Positions 44,781 through 55,836 of a stretch of 64,000 nt of DNA are shown here, in pieces. The DNA is from Sepiola atlantica. Taxonomy: Eukaryota > Mollusca > Cephalopoda > Sepiida > Sepiolidae. The stretch spans positions 31,521,793 through 31,585,792 of the forward strand of contig OY744516.1 of assembly GCA_963556195.1 (NCBI GenBank), in the 5' to 3' direction. Position 1 is the stretch's first letter, and each line of letters opens with the position of its first letter. The position numbers and the translations under genes are program-made. The notes under the pieces are model-generated. The model saw only the letters and a list, made by a program, of their open reading frames with translations. It made no database searches and was not told where the DNA came from.

Positions 44781-45774
44781 AAGGTAAATTAAATGACATA
44801 GTCCCATTCTAACATTTTATATTAACTTTTATCGATTATCTTCGTTAAACAAGTAAAAGACGTATGTTAGTAATAAAGAGGGGGAATGTTCATATGTCTT
44901 AACGAAGAAAATTGCTATCGATTGTTCCTGGGTTAAGACAAAGACAATCTTAGCATGAGCTCATAAGTCTGGACGAGAAAATGGTATTAATAGTTCATGA
45001 GGGAAGGATATTGTAAGCGTACGTACGCAGATAGTATTGTATTAGTTCGTGTGACCGGCAGAGTTTATATTATTATTATCACTCAAGAAGTTAGTCCACG
45101 TGCCAAAGTGTCGCCATCTTTGTAAGTTAAATCCACGCGCCGACGTCGATAGCCCGTAGCTAAAGGCAGGTTTCGTTTGCGCGCCGGTAAGAGTCTTTTT
45201 GGTAGTTGTTTTTAGTAACATTGGAGGTTGGGCAGCTGGGTCCTTTTGCCGTTAAAAAAAGGGTCGAAAAGCTCGGATGTACTTCCTTAAATAAATTACC
45301 GGAGCAAGTGCCCGGTTCGAATGAGAGATTATTTCTGATTGGTTAAATCTCGATATGGGGGAAAATCGAAATTTAGTATTTACCCCAATCAGTAGCAAAC
45401 ATTCAAGTCAAGCAAATATTTTAGACATTGTTATTCTGCAGGTGTAGTAGTAATAGTAGTTGTAGTAGTAGTAGTAGTAGTAGTGGTAACTACACCTGCT
45501 ATAGTAGTTTCTCTACATAAGGCTGTATATTACTAAGAATAATTGGTAAATACCTGGAGTGGGTATCTGTTCCGATGGATACTACACCCCATAGACCGGT
45601 ATTGTCTTGGCCTTCGGGTCTTGATTTACGCCGGTCTATCGGTCTGTCCTGTGCAGTTCTAGGATGTGCACCCTCACCCTTTGAGAAGGGGTTAGTTTAT
45701 TGCTAATCGCCTGAGGCGCCCCTACTGAGGAATGCCGACGGGACTGCCCAGTCAATTTTTAATGGCCAGAGTGC
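44781..45774. other. Non-coding; small (GTA)n hairpin
   Basis: 45440-45500 has (GTA)n inside a short inverted repeat (CAGGTGTAGTAG/TACACCTGCTATAG). 45110-45250 is GC- and CpG-richer than the surroundings and could be an exon or promoter, but no coding frame supports this. Confidence 0.35.
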
Positions 45775-45889
45775 TCAAATTCTCGGACGCTGGTTTTTCA
45801 AATCCAACTTTCCCGACCTTGTGTCACATCTTACCTTGTGGGAGGAAGATAAATAAAACCTACATTCAGTAATCTTATGTCTGTTCATG

Positions 45890-46760
45890 CGCTTGAAATT
45901 AAACCAGGCAACTACACTAGAGTCCCGTTCTACCAAATATGATGTTGGAAATACAATAAAATATAGCTTCACTATGTTCCATGAAGCTGGATAGATCTTT
46001 TTGTAACCAAAACTCTTGATATGATTGATTGAACTTTGATTCTATGGATTGAAGCTAATTATCCCTCTGCCTCTCATGTTTCCTTATTGTTGACACCATA
46101 GAATCGATTGCTTACCCAATCTGGTATAAAAGATTCTGAAATATTTCAGACATATCTCTTTGCAATTCATCTAATTGAACCAAATATACTTGGAGATCAT
46201 CACCTGATATGCTTTTATCTTTATCCAATCCACTGAAGTTCGGATATTAGTTTAAGACATGACGGACTAAGTACCATTTGAATAACTTGAAGATAAAGAG
46301 AGTATATTTGACTTCGATAAGGTTGGCATCATTTCCCTACGACTGCAAATTAATTTTATTGAACCTTGTGAATACATCTGACAAAAAGCAATGATATCCC
46401 TGATGTTTTTAAGATCATCACAAAGACCAAAGTTAGTCTTAGGAAATATTCTACAACTATATCAAACAATGAATAGAAACGTTTCAGAAAGTTTCTCTTT
46501 GACAGACGTCTAACTTCTGTGCGTAGCAATAATCGTTCAAATTCTCTTCATCATTTTCAATGTAAAGCTGTTGAAACAGTCTTGAATCGAGAGAATGTGC
46601 CTGGGTTTTATTCACCACTGTGGTAGCAGTATTCATTGATTTGTGAATCTAACCCTTAGTGTGTTCTTGCTACTAGATGCTGCCTGTAGATTACATAGTA
46701 CATAATAAGTCACAATGACAACCTCGCATCGACGGTGCTCCATCTGTTACACAAGAAAGC
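45890..46760 (-). pseudogene. hAT-type transposase remnant (ZBED/SCAND3-like)
   Basis: Minus-strand pieces: CVTDGAPSMRG (about 46750; the TDGAPSM motif of hAT transposases with its catalytic Asp), LDSRLFQQLYIENDEE (about 46580), DVFTRFNKINLQS (about 46375) followed by GNDANLIEVK, and DELQRDMSEIF (about 46160). Order and spacing fit the C-terminal half of domesticated-looking hAT proteins such as those ending in LNKLNL.LQG. Stops interrupt every frame. It is a dead copy without recognisable TIRs. Confidence 0.65.
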
Positions 46761-46860
46761 GTGGAACAGAGTGGTGTGTTTTTCTTTTTGAACTATTTTT
46801 AACCATTTCAAATACTTATTCACCTTTAGTGACTGTTTAAAAATGTATTTGCTGTTATAG

Positions 46861-46866
<6 letters not shown>

Positions 46867-46911
<45 letters not shown>

Positions 46912-47056
46912 TTTAAAAAAAAAGATATTAAAAAATAATAATACTTTGATATTATATATATATATAATATATATATATATATACTATTTAATTAAATATT
47001 AAATACTAATTCTTCTTTTAGTTGCCGTTTAAAGATGCATTCCATGGTATATGGGT

Positions 47057-47123
<67 letters not shown>
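46867..47123. repeat. (TA)n clusters
   Basis: Runs at 46867-46907, 46955-46983 and 47058-47123. The sequence between 46985 and 47055 is a diverged duplicate of that around 46800-46860. Confidence 0.85.
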
Positions 47124-47128
<5 letters not shown>

Positions 47129-47131
<3 letters not shown>

Positions 47132-47550
47132 TAGTAAAATAGTTCCACTGTATAGAATGCATTTAAAGTTTGTTATTTGAAACGGTTTTTGAAACCAGTA
47201 AAATGCAGATACTTTTTTTTTGATAAACATTTTATTTATTTAATATTCAAATTTTCGATTCACACAGAAATCTTCATCAGGATAAAAAACAATATTAATT
47301 TTTTCTTCCTTCTTTTTTTTAAACGACATGGTGTCCACAAGTGGTGTGTGTGCTCTGGTCGCACGTTATAATAATTAGTAAAAAAATTGTCTATTATCCT
47401 GATGAAGGTTCCTGTGTTAATCGAAAATTTGAATTTTAAATAAATAATATGTTTATTTAAAAAAAAGTCTCTGCATTTTACTGGTTTCAAAAACCGTTTC
47501 AAATTACAACATTTAAATGCATTCTATACAGTGGAACTATTTTACTAATA
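47129..47550. mobile_element. Fold-back element with hammerhead-like motifs
   Basis: Arms of about 155 bp: TTAGTAAAATAGTTCCACTG at the left and its complement ending at 47550. Both contain GAAACGGTTTTTGAAACCAG and, further in, CTTCATCAGGAT. A second inverted pair, GTGTGTGCTCTGGTCGCACG (47345) and its complement (47556-47577), straddles the right arm, implying a nested or inverted insertion. Confidence 0.8.
47247..47283 (-). ncRNA. Hammerhead-like motif, minimal stem III (left arm)
   Basis: Minus strand: CTGATGA, extra A, GATT/AATC stem II, GAAA, ATTT. The palindromic tetramer is AAUU here instead of ACGU in family a. The right arm has the same layout at 47396-47432 (plus). Stem I is only two or three pairs. 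Confidence 0.35.
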
Positions 47551-48112
47551 CTTATAACGTGCGACCAGAGCACACACCAGTTGTGAACATTATTACACAG
47601 CGAGCTTTCAGAGAATATCAGAATATGTAGTAAAATTGTAGAAACAACTTATATCATCGCAAAACAGAAAAAAAATATAAAAAATGAAGATTTTAAAAAC
47701 GTTACGGACAACCGCTCAGATACTGTCACTAGATTCGTTCAGTTGCTAAAACGTTACGTCACTGAGTTAACAGTGTGGTTTTCGGACAATTTTTACTGTG
47801 AACACCAGCACAAGTTAAAAAAATATGAAAATCATTATATTATATGTGTATATTTTTTAAGTTAAAATTATTTTTAATAATTCAATAGTTATCCTCATAA
47901 AATTTGATAGTGTAGGGAATTTGCAATTAATCTTATACTTTAACAACTTTTACTTTTGCCATGAAAAGAGCTTTTTTTAATCAATTTTTAACCTAGAAAA
48001 AGTTCCAAAGTATCATATTACTTGTTTATTTCAATTATTTTGCCTACAATCGTTAGAGAAATTTTAACAGTGTTTGAATTCGCAAAATGTAAAAAAGTGA
48101 AAAGGGAGCAAG
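47551..48112. other. Non-coding stretch
   Basis: AT-rich; apart from the nested inverted repeat at 47552-47580 nothing is recognised. Confidence 0.4.
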
Positions 48113-49222
48113 ACTACAATAAGAACCCCCGTTCATTAACACAATACGCGGACCATGTTTTGGAAGTCACCGCCGTCTTCCGGTTGACCTCGTAATACAC
48201 GTGGTCGCCATTTACAAAACAACTTGTAAATAAACCTTTTATTTCGGATTTTTTTTTTCTTTTAACATGTTCATATTTATTTTAAGGCAAAGGGTCAATA
48301 AATAAAATATTAGCATGTTTTCTTTTAAAACATGTTTTGTGACATGTTTTTGTGTCACTATTTACTTTCCTCCCCACGAGAGCAGAAATGGGGTGTATGA
48401 AATATTTATCGCCGGACTTAAGTAATCTTCCGTTTTGTAGGGAACAATCAAGCTTCCCAAAAAGGGGCACTCTGTGTCTTACCTCAGTTTAGAAGGATTT
48501 TTACATACTACACTTTGCTCCTAGCCCGAGGAGGCAAAACGGAAAATTACACAAGTTATTTTAATAAATAAACGAAATATATACGCTTTTTTAAAAATCG
48601 GCTGACTTGTAATCTTTCGTTTTGCCTCCCCACGAGGGCGGAGTTAGACTTCAAAAATCACTTTCCAAACCGAAGCAATTTAAAGTTTATGAAGTTTTTT
48701 CCTTTTCTTTCTGTAAGCAACAATTATAAACAAATAAATAAAACTTCGCTATTTACTCGCCTCCCTACAAAAAGAAAAAAAAACGTATTTTCATATAGCC
48801 CCCCACTTTTTCTTAAAATACACAACACGAAATATAGTATGTTCTGCGTTTAAAATTTGTTTCTTTTAGTAAATAAAAGTAATAATAAAAAAAAGATAAA
48901 GATTTCATACACGGCGATAAATATTTCATACACCCCATTTCTGCCCTTGTGGGGAGGCAAGTAAATAGTGACACAAAAACATGTCACAAAACATCTTTTA
49001 AAAGAAAACATGCTAATATTTTATTTGTTTTATTTATGGACCCTCTGCCTTAAAATAAATATTAATATGTTAAAAGAAAGAAAAATTCCGAAATAAAAGG
49101 TTTATTTACAAGTTGTTTTGTAAATAGCGACCCCGTGTATTGCGAGGTCAACCGGAACACGCCGGTGACTTCCAAAACATGTTCTGCGTGTTGTGTTAAT
49201 GAACTGGGGTCCTTATTGTAGT
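48113..49222. mobile_element. 1.1-kb element with 300-bp inverted arms
   Basis: Left arm 48113-48414 and right arm 48912-49222 are inverted copies, e.g. ACTACAATAAG, GTTCATTAACACAA, GTGACATGTTTTTGTGTCAC and GAAATGGGGTGTATGAAATA. The centre (48415-48911) is non-coding and holds a piece of family G (TGCCTCCCCACGAGGGCGG near 48625). No transposase. Confidence 0.85.
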
Positions 49223-49625
49223 GTTGGTCCGTGAAAAGATATGAATAAATACGCCATTTTGAACTTTCCAACTACAACGCAGCATTTTCATTAGATAGGT
49301 ACTAAACAGCGATGATTATACAATGAAAATAAACGTTTAATTCCCCAAAAATTATCGGTCCGAATAAAATATGTAATTTTCTTTTATGTATAGGACACAG
49401 ACTTAAATAATCAAATATTGATTTTTCATTTTGTGAATCCGTTATCAATTCTATTTATTTAACTTGTAATTAGGGAAGGAAATAAAAACTTATTAACATA
49501 ATTAAAATCTGCGACAATCTAACACAAAATCATGCTCTCAGATCTTTTAAATACACATTAAGAAAACGACTCTCATGCCATTTATAGATTCGAGCCATAT
49601 ATGTTTTCATCTTCATTAAAGTTGA
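49223..49625. other. Non-coding; probable pLTR of the following element
   Basis: No gene. It lies directly upstream of the hammerhead at 49626. Confidence 0.4.
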
Positions 49626-49692
49626 TTTGACCTGAAGAGGTTTTACCTAGATAATGCTATAGCCGAAATATATCTTCACATATGTTGGCAAA
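49626..49692 (+). ncRNA. Type I hammerhead ribozyme, diverged
   Basis: Core CTGAAGA (49632-49638) and GAAA (49665-49668). Stem I TTTGAC with GGCAAA has five of six pairs. Stem III ATATAT (49668-49673) with ATATGT (49680-49685) has six pairs around loop CTTCAC. Cleavage triplet GTT, cut after T49686. Stem II is weak (GGTT with AGCC, one G-U). Stem III and stem I differ in sequence from 4527-4594 but keep the pairing and the 6-base loop, i.e. covariation. The downstream AATGTTTGTATAAATAAAAA is shared. Confidence 0.7.
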
Positions 49693-49812
49693 ATGTTTGT
49701 ATAAATAAAAATGTATACTAAAAATGTATTTCTACTTGGCATTGAGCACTATTAAATGAACACAGTAATGTTTCATTAGTAAAATTTCTATGAACAAAAA
49801 ATTACTATGATT

Positions 49813-49835
49813 ACACACAAACACACACACACACA

Positions 49836-49883
<48 letters not shown>
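49813..49883. repeat. (CA)n-(TA)n microsatellite
   Basis: Compound run. Confidence 0.95.
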
Positions 49884-49886
<3 letters not shown>

Positions 49887-50389
49887 ATTGCCATTACTCT
49901 ACACTTTGGCGTCAGTTTTCTTTTTAATTTTAAGTTTCACTCTCTATTAACTTGTAGTAAACATTCTAAATATATAAAAGGCGGATGGGGTGGATATAGA
50001 AGGCTATAAAACAAATACTACTAATAAAAATGATTATTGATTCTTTATATTATTGGAACCGCTTGGGAGATCAGTTCAGTTTATTTTCCTACCATTGACA
50101 AGACACAAATACACTGCTTTCAGACTTCGTGAAAGACAGTGAAAATTGGCCTAGCACCATAAAATAGTAAATGGGTAATTTTTTGTAACTATTTCAAAGA
50201 AATTGAAAATGTATTTCATGAATTAAAAATTAATTACTAACATGTTTTTCATTAATTTTTAATTAGCCTATTTACTTGTGTTCCTATTTTGGAAACAATA
50301 GATATATGTGCGGATTTGTTATATCGTAACCATTTATCGCCCCTTCCATTTCTGAAAGTATGTTCGCTAAGCCAATGAAATTTGTCACT
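49884..50389. other. Non-coding, possibly decayed PLE interior
   Basis: No confident homology upstream of the RT fragment. Confidence 0.35.
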
Positions 50390-51430
50390 ACATCCATTGA
50401 ATTCAGTTGTAACGATGTAATGTATAGGTAAATAGATGGTGTTTCTATCGTCTCAGTCCTGAGACCAACGATGGCGAACATTTTTGTGGGTTTCTATGAG
50501 AAAGAATTACTATCTGGACACATGAAACCGTTAGTCTTCTTTCGATATGTAAACAACACATTTTGCCTCTTCAATAATCAAACAGGGGCAACTACATTCT
50601 TCTCCTTATTGAAAGATATGCCACCCGCATTAAAGTATACTCATGAAGGAGAGTTTAATTCCTCTCTAGCTTTCCTCGATTATTACTAACGAAAACTCTA
50701 TCCTGTTACCTTACATCAATTTGCCGTAAACCGACGTTTACAGAATAGTATACTCATTGGGATTCATTTTTTTCAAGCAAGCGAAAGTTAAATTTAATTT
50801 GGGCCCTAACACATAGAGCCCTTTATGATTTTTTAAAAATAAAAATTGGGCGAAGAAATAAAAATATTACTAATACTTTGTCCAAAAATGGCTACCCTCT
50901 GGATGTGATTACGTCAGTCATCAAAAGGAAATTAGCCAATTTCTCTAAAATTAAACATGATATAGTGACTAAATGTCCGATTTATATTCGTTTGCCTTGG
51001 TCAGGTACAGTAAGTGGGAAGTTCGCCAAACAAATTAGCTTAGCAGTGCAGAATTGCTATTTTGCTTCGAACATGCGTGCTGTGTTCGGCACAAAACCTC
51101 TGCTGATGTCCTCTCGAAAAAACGTTATACCCCCAACCACAACAATAATTTGATTTATCATTTTCTAATGTAGTTACAGTGCCGACTACGTGGGTAGGAC
51201 GACGTTGAGATTGGACAACAGAGTACAGCAACACATATCTAGTAAAATTAGGAATGGAACCTTCCGGTCTTCGGACGTTCTAATAATTATACAGGTCTTC
51301 TATAACCGACCATTTGATTAAAAACCCGTCGTGCGCAATGAACTTCAGCATTGACTCATTTACCATCTTGAGTCGTACTCACTCTATTCTGTAGACAGAA
51401 GGAGTGTCTATTGGGGTTGAGTGTGATTAG
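50390..51430 (+). pseudogene. Penelope-like element: reverse transcriptase plus GIY-YIG
   Basis: DGVSIVSVLRPTMANIFVGF (about 50430-50490) corresponds to the PLE RT motif usually read as DGV.MGSPLGPTLAN. RYVNNTFCLF (about 50545) is the YVDD box with both catalytic Asp changed to Asn. AFLDYY ends the RT part (50690). NGYPLDVITSVIKRK (50884) and LPWSGTVSGKF (50993) are the linker. After a frameshift, SYSADYVGRTTLRLDNRVQQ (51170-51230) is the YVG half of the GIY-YIG nuclease. A tail resembling DHLIKNPSCAMNF follows. Frameshifts and stops (e.g. 50418, 50690) make it inactive. Confidence 0.82.
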
Positions 51431-51714
51431 TCTCTAAGACACATCCCCATTGTAAATAAGATAACGCTCTCTTTGTTTTAAATATATACTTTCCTTTTTT
51501 TACTTACAATCCCCTCTAAAGTAAAAATAAAGTAGAGCACTATTGGAAAGATGAAAAATAAACATTCACGATTTTTTGGCAGAGATAGAGGTTCTAGGGT
51601 CTAGTTGATTGCATTTTAATTTCAGTTTACCATATACCTTAGTTTTCCAGAAAATTCCAAAAAACCTTTAAAATAACCATTGTATTGAGGCATAGCCTTT
51701 ACAAAAGTAATGAC
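51431..51714. other. Non-coding, likely PLE 3' flank
   Basis: Ends of the PLE are not defined. Confidence 0.35.
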
Positions 51715-52106
51715 ATTCCATGAAAAATGCTAGTATACTGAAATCATATGCCCTTAATAGGGTTAAGATGAAAATTCATATACACTAAATGTACAAAAGC
51801 AAGGAAATTCCCAATTTTTTACAGTTTTATTGTCATTAAGGATATGCGAGCACAACACGACTATGTATTTTACTGGTAGGAATTTTTCTTCAGCGCACCT
51901 CACACACTTTATCCACTCATGCATAGAGATTTATACTGTAGTGATGTGATAATGAAATGGTTTGGTTGATATGTAGTCATACCCTTAATGACAATAAAAG
52001 TGTAAAAATTTGGGAATTTCCTTGCTTTTGTACATTTAGTGTAAATGAATTTTCATCTTAACCCTATTAAGAGAATATGATTTCAGTAAACTGGCATTTT
52101 TCATGG

Positions 52107-52109
<3 letters not shown>
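51715..52109. mobile_element. Fold-back element, 395 bp
   Basis: Arms of about 128 bp: ATTCCATGAAAAATGCTAGT...GGGTTAAGATGAAAATTCAT...TTATTGTCATTAAGG and the inverted copy (51982-52109). The loop is 140 bp. It abuts (TA)n at the right. No hammerhead box was seen. Confidence 0.85.

Positions 52110-52154
<45 letters not shown>
52110..52154. repeat. (TA)n microsatellite
   Basis: TA run. Confidence 0.95.
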
Positions 52155-52156
<2 letters not shown>

Positions 52157-52689
52157 CCTACCTGTAAAATATTGGTTGAGAAGATGGGTCATATTCTCCA
52201 CAATAATGAATAGGGTGTTTTTTTTTCAAACAGAAAAAAATATATAACAATAAAGAAAAGAAAGAAATAATTAAAGAAAATGTGGAAAATACATCGGAAA
52301 AAGTCTATAAAGCATTAAGAAAACACAGAATAATATAAGAATACTATCGAATATGAGAGAAGAAGAAAAAGAAAATGTTAATACTTTTTATTCAATTAAT
52401 AAAGAAGAATATATTATAAGAATTGTAAGACTAGGGTGGAATATAGACAATAATGAGCACACTGAGACATAAAGAAAGTGCAAAGTTCTTTTCATAATTA
52501 GTCTTCAAAACAACAGAAAGTCATGCATTTAACAAGGAAAAGAGAGAAAAGAAAGGAAAAAACTATTACAGATAAAATCACTGAAAATCAAAATAACAAT
52601 GGACAAGCAGGCAATGTCAATTTAAACGAGTATAGAAAAATAAAGAACATTTGAAAATATCGATTTATGGAAAGTTTGATTTTATGTTT
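52155..52689. other. Non-coding, A-rich
   Basis: GAAA-rich sequence with no recognised gene. Confidence 0.4.
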
Positions 52690-53050
52690 CTATATTCGGA
52701 TAACTGTTCTCATATTAAGTATTATTATCACAACGTTTCTGCCGCTGTAACATTCGGCCTTCTTCAGGAGTATCGGGAATATTTCTGTAGAACTCGGACG
52801 GAATTTCGAACGGAATCCTTTATTTAATACACGGGAGTAGCATGTTCTAGGAGAAGTATTCAGCAATTCGCAATTCTTCGTATCGCCCACACTGAGGATT
52901 GAACTTTCAACCTTCAGATGACTATCACTTAGAACTGCATTTTACTTAGTACTATATCCACTTCGCCACGGGTCCTTGATACACCGAAAGAAGGCCGAAA
53001 CGTTGTGATGATAACAATCAAGATGAGAACAGTAGTCCGAATAATCGAAA
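52690..53050. mobile_element. Fold-back element (family c) with a tRNA-like core
   Basis: Arms ATTCGGATAACTGTTCTCAT...CACAACGTTTCTGCC...GGCCTTCTTCAGG and, inverted, GAAGGCCGAAACGTTGTGAT...AGTAGTCCGAATAAT. The centre read on the minus strand has GTGGCGAAGTGGATATAG (A-box-like) and AAAGTTCAATCCTC (B-box-like). Same family as 58945-59430. Confidence 0.7.
52728..52770 (-). ncRNA. Hammerhead-like motif (family c)
   Basis: Minus strand: CTGAAGA, extra A, GGCCG/CGGCA stem II, GAAA, CGTT, GTG. Minimal palindromic stem III (ACGU) and one or two stem I pairs. Partly decayed. Confidence 0.35.
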
Positions 53051-53089
53051 TTATACAAAGTTTAATGTGTTTATATTCTTATATATTTG

Positions 53090-53671
53090 TATATATAGGA
53101 TTCATTCTAAAACTAATTAACTGATCATTATGAATTTCGGAATACAGCTACCTATGCGCAAGAGTAGGTAATGTGAGCAATATTTAGTTTAATACAAAGG
53201 GGATAAAGAGAGAATGGAATTCGTTCATGAAATTCAGATACCTCCGATTTTGTGATATTTTAACAATAGGTATTCGACATTAATTAATAAATATTCTCCA
53301 AATTTCAATTTCTTTGGAATATTTTTAAAGGATCTTATGGGAAATAATATGGGAACAACCTCTCATTTGAAAATTCAAATATTTCAGATTCGCATCGACT
53401 TTAACTCATAGTCATTGTACACCAATTTAGGAAGATTCCATAAATTTTAATTTCTTCTGAAGGTCCCTTAAGCTTAAACCTTAAATGTGTGATACTTTCA
53501 AGAATCAAAACCATGTAATGACTTTTGATCAAAATTGGAATAAGGATTGTAGACATAAGGTTTAGTATCATTATATGTTGATTATAATATTGGTAAGGGG
53601 ACATAAAAGTGGTGCACACTGTTATGTTCGGGGAATTAATTTTACCCGTCTTGGGACGGGTATTCTTCTAG
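53090..53671 (+). mobile_element. Helitron-like element (family E), 3' end intact
   Basis: Contains AACTGATCATTATGAATTTC (53118) near the 5' side. It ends with a perfect hairpin ACCCGTC/GACGGGT (53644-53661), ATTCTT and CTAG (53668-53671) before T. Homologous in reverse to 4671-5280. No Rep/helicase coding, so non-autonomous. Confidence 0.65.
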
Positions 53672-54068
53672 TAGTGTATATAAGGTTAACTTGTTGAGGA
53701 ACAAAATCACAGAACTAAAATTGATTGCTAACAAACATGAAATAATTTGCATTGCAAATTGTCTGTAGGAAGTGTAAAACAAGCAGAAATAACAATGCCA
53801 AATTGTAAGTGAATAAGAAAAGATAGGAAGAACAATGCAACATTTGGGGAGATTACTATTTGTGTAGATAATATTTTAAAGCCTTCTAAATTAACTTATT
53901 TTGAATGTACTGAAATTTTGCATTAAAAGATTATTGATACTAACAGCAAAGTTTAGATACGGTGTGTATATCTACTCTCTTCTCTCTATATATATAAAGT
54001 TAGGTATGCGTATACGTCAGAAAGTAGAAACTTTCAAAAGCCACATCATGCGCTAACTATTATAACTA
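53672..54068. other. Non-coding stretch
   Basis: Nothing is recognised. Confidence 0.4.
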
Positions 54069-54404
54069 TTATAACTGATTATAAACTATCAGATCATATT
54101 AGTATCGCAGAGTTGCGAAAACTCACTGGAATCCGGTCAATACCCTCTGTCATCAAATGTAAAGTCTTGGGATTATTTGGCCACATTAAGCATTCCGGTG
54201 TATGGCTATGCAAAATATGCGTTGAAGGCATCATACACGGAATCCGGTCGAAAGGTAGACAAAATAAAATATCGCTAAACAACGTTTGTCAATGGACGAA
54301 CATAAACAAACAAAGCGAACATCTTGGTTCAAGATCGTATAGCTTGGAGGACACTCAGCCATGTTAGTGCGTATTCTGCAGCGAGCGGTAAAAACGTTTA
54401 ATAA
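54069..54404 (+). pseudogene. LINE family C ORF2 extreme C-terminus
   Basis: Frame 54113-54367 contains IRSIPSVIKCKVLGLFGHIK, VEGIIHGIRSKGRQNKISLN and VCQWTNINKQSEHL. After a shift, DRIAWRTLSHVSAYSA (54327-54375) completes it. The pattern R...FGH(V/I).R, G...G.R..GRQ...W, then DR..WR is the C-terminal signature of many endonuclease/reverse-transcriptase LINEs. Upstream RT not present. Confidence 0.8.
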
Positions 54405-54878
54405 TTAATGTATGTATATTTATATATCTATGTACAGGGTAATATCCTAAACTAATGAACGGATCATTACAAAGTTTGGAATATATATTCTAAGCAAACG
54501 GATCAGTAATATGGACACATTATTTTTTTGTAAACTTTAACATTTAGGGGATGCGCTAACTTAAACTAGCCCGCACCAAAAGAAAACTTTTTGAAATAAG
54601 TCAGATACAAATATTTAATCGAGAAAAGAATTGCCCTACATCAAATTTTGAAATATTAAGTAATACATTGTTAAAAGGATCGGTGTGCACGCTTGAGCGT
54701 CAATAATATGTATGTGCTTGGTAAAATCTTAAACTATTGAACTTATTATTATGAATTATAGAATTCTAGGCAACAGGTTAAGCAACGTGTTCACATTGTT
54801 ATTTTTTTATTCTTTAGGAGGGTGCCACAGAAACCTTAACATAACCCTCAAATAAAGAAAAAACATTACAATTTGAAA

Positions 54879-54880
<2 letters not shown>
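54405..54880. repeat. Family E-related, diverged
   Basis: 54440-54490 (CTAAACTAATGAACGGATCA) and 54725-54765 (CTTAAACTATTGAACTTATT) are diverged copies of the Helitron-like 5' segment. Confidence 0.45.

Positions 54881-54881
<1 letters not shown>

Positions 54882-54950
<69 letters not shown>
54882..54950. repeat. (TA)n microsatellite
   Basis: 69-bp TA run. Confidence 0.95.
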
Positions 54951-54951
<1 letters not shown>

Positions 54952-55330
54952 TAGTAGAATATCAGTCCAATGTCATTTATAAGCAAAAATTATAGCATTG
55001 GTTTTAAATTTTAATGTTTTTTTCTTTTTTTGATGGTTATGTTACTGTTTCCAAAGAAACTGAAATTTCGGAATATGTATTAATTGATGTATAATACCTA
55101 TTATTGAAATTTTACAAAAATCGGATCGATCTGAATTTTAACGTAGACTTGTTTTTTTTACCTCTTGCATAAAACACAATCAAACAATATATAGTCCACA
55201 TTTGCCTCTTTTACGTCTAGCAACTGGGTTTCAAAAATTCATAATGATCGGTTAATTAGGAGTTGTTCATGTACATACAAATATGTAAGCATAAAACACA
55301 CCTAACTTTTATATATAAAATATGAAACTA
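54951..55330 (-). repeat. Family E Helitron-like fragment, minus orientation
   Basis: TTCATAATGATCGGTTAATT at 55238, preceded by sequence similar to 5040-5230. Ends not resolved. Confidence 0.5.
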
Positions 55331-55676
55331 AAAGTATACTTTTAGTAGATAGAACCTATAGTGAAATGGTTTAAACTCAATATACGAGATAGAGCAATTA
55401 TAAAGATAGATGAAAGAAGAGGGATACACATGTACGAATGACAAATTTATTTCAACTTCGATTGTTCAATGTAAAGTATACTCGATAAAAACATGTTTAT
55501 TTTTCTTTCCTTAAGCCAAGGCTTTTCAAAGATTAAAATCTTATCATCAGAAGAATTACATAGATAGATAAATTGCCAGTGGAAAAGCCAAAATTAAAAA
55601 TTAAAAAATTAAAAAACAATCGAAGTTGAAATAGATTTGTCATTCGTACATGTTTATCCCTCTTCTTTCATCTATC
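55331..55676. repeat. Terminus carrying a hammerhead-like motif
   Basis: TTCCTTAAGCCAAGGCTTTT and TTATCATCAGAAGAATTAC match 29435-29490. 55390-55450 and 55610-55670 are inverted copies of each other (AAGATAGATGAAAGAAGAGG / CCCTCTTCTTTCATCTATCT), so the terminus lies inside a fold-back. Confidence 0.65.
55507..55555 (-). ncRNA. Hammerhead-like ribozyme motif
   Basis: Minus strand: TTCTT, CTGATGA, TAAGATTTTAATCTTT, GAAA, stem III AAGC/GCTT with a 4-base loop CTTG, U-A, then AGGAA. Stem I has five pairs including one G-U. The first stem II pair is U-U, as in the copy at 29435-29482; substitutions between the two fall in loops or keep pairing. Confidence 0.6.
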
Positions 55677-55685
55677 TTTATATAT

Positions 55686-55746
<61 letters not shown>
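55677..55746. repeat. (TA)n microsatellite
   Basis: TA run. Confidence 0.95.
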
Positions 55747-55751
<5 letters not shown>

Positions 55752-55836
55752 GGAAGTTTCTCAACCATTAAAACTATATTAAGAAAAACAAAAAAAACTT
55801 ATAGTCCCAAGTCTTTCAGTGGAAAAAACACTTATG

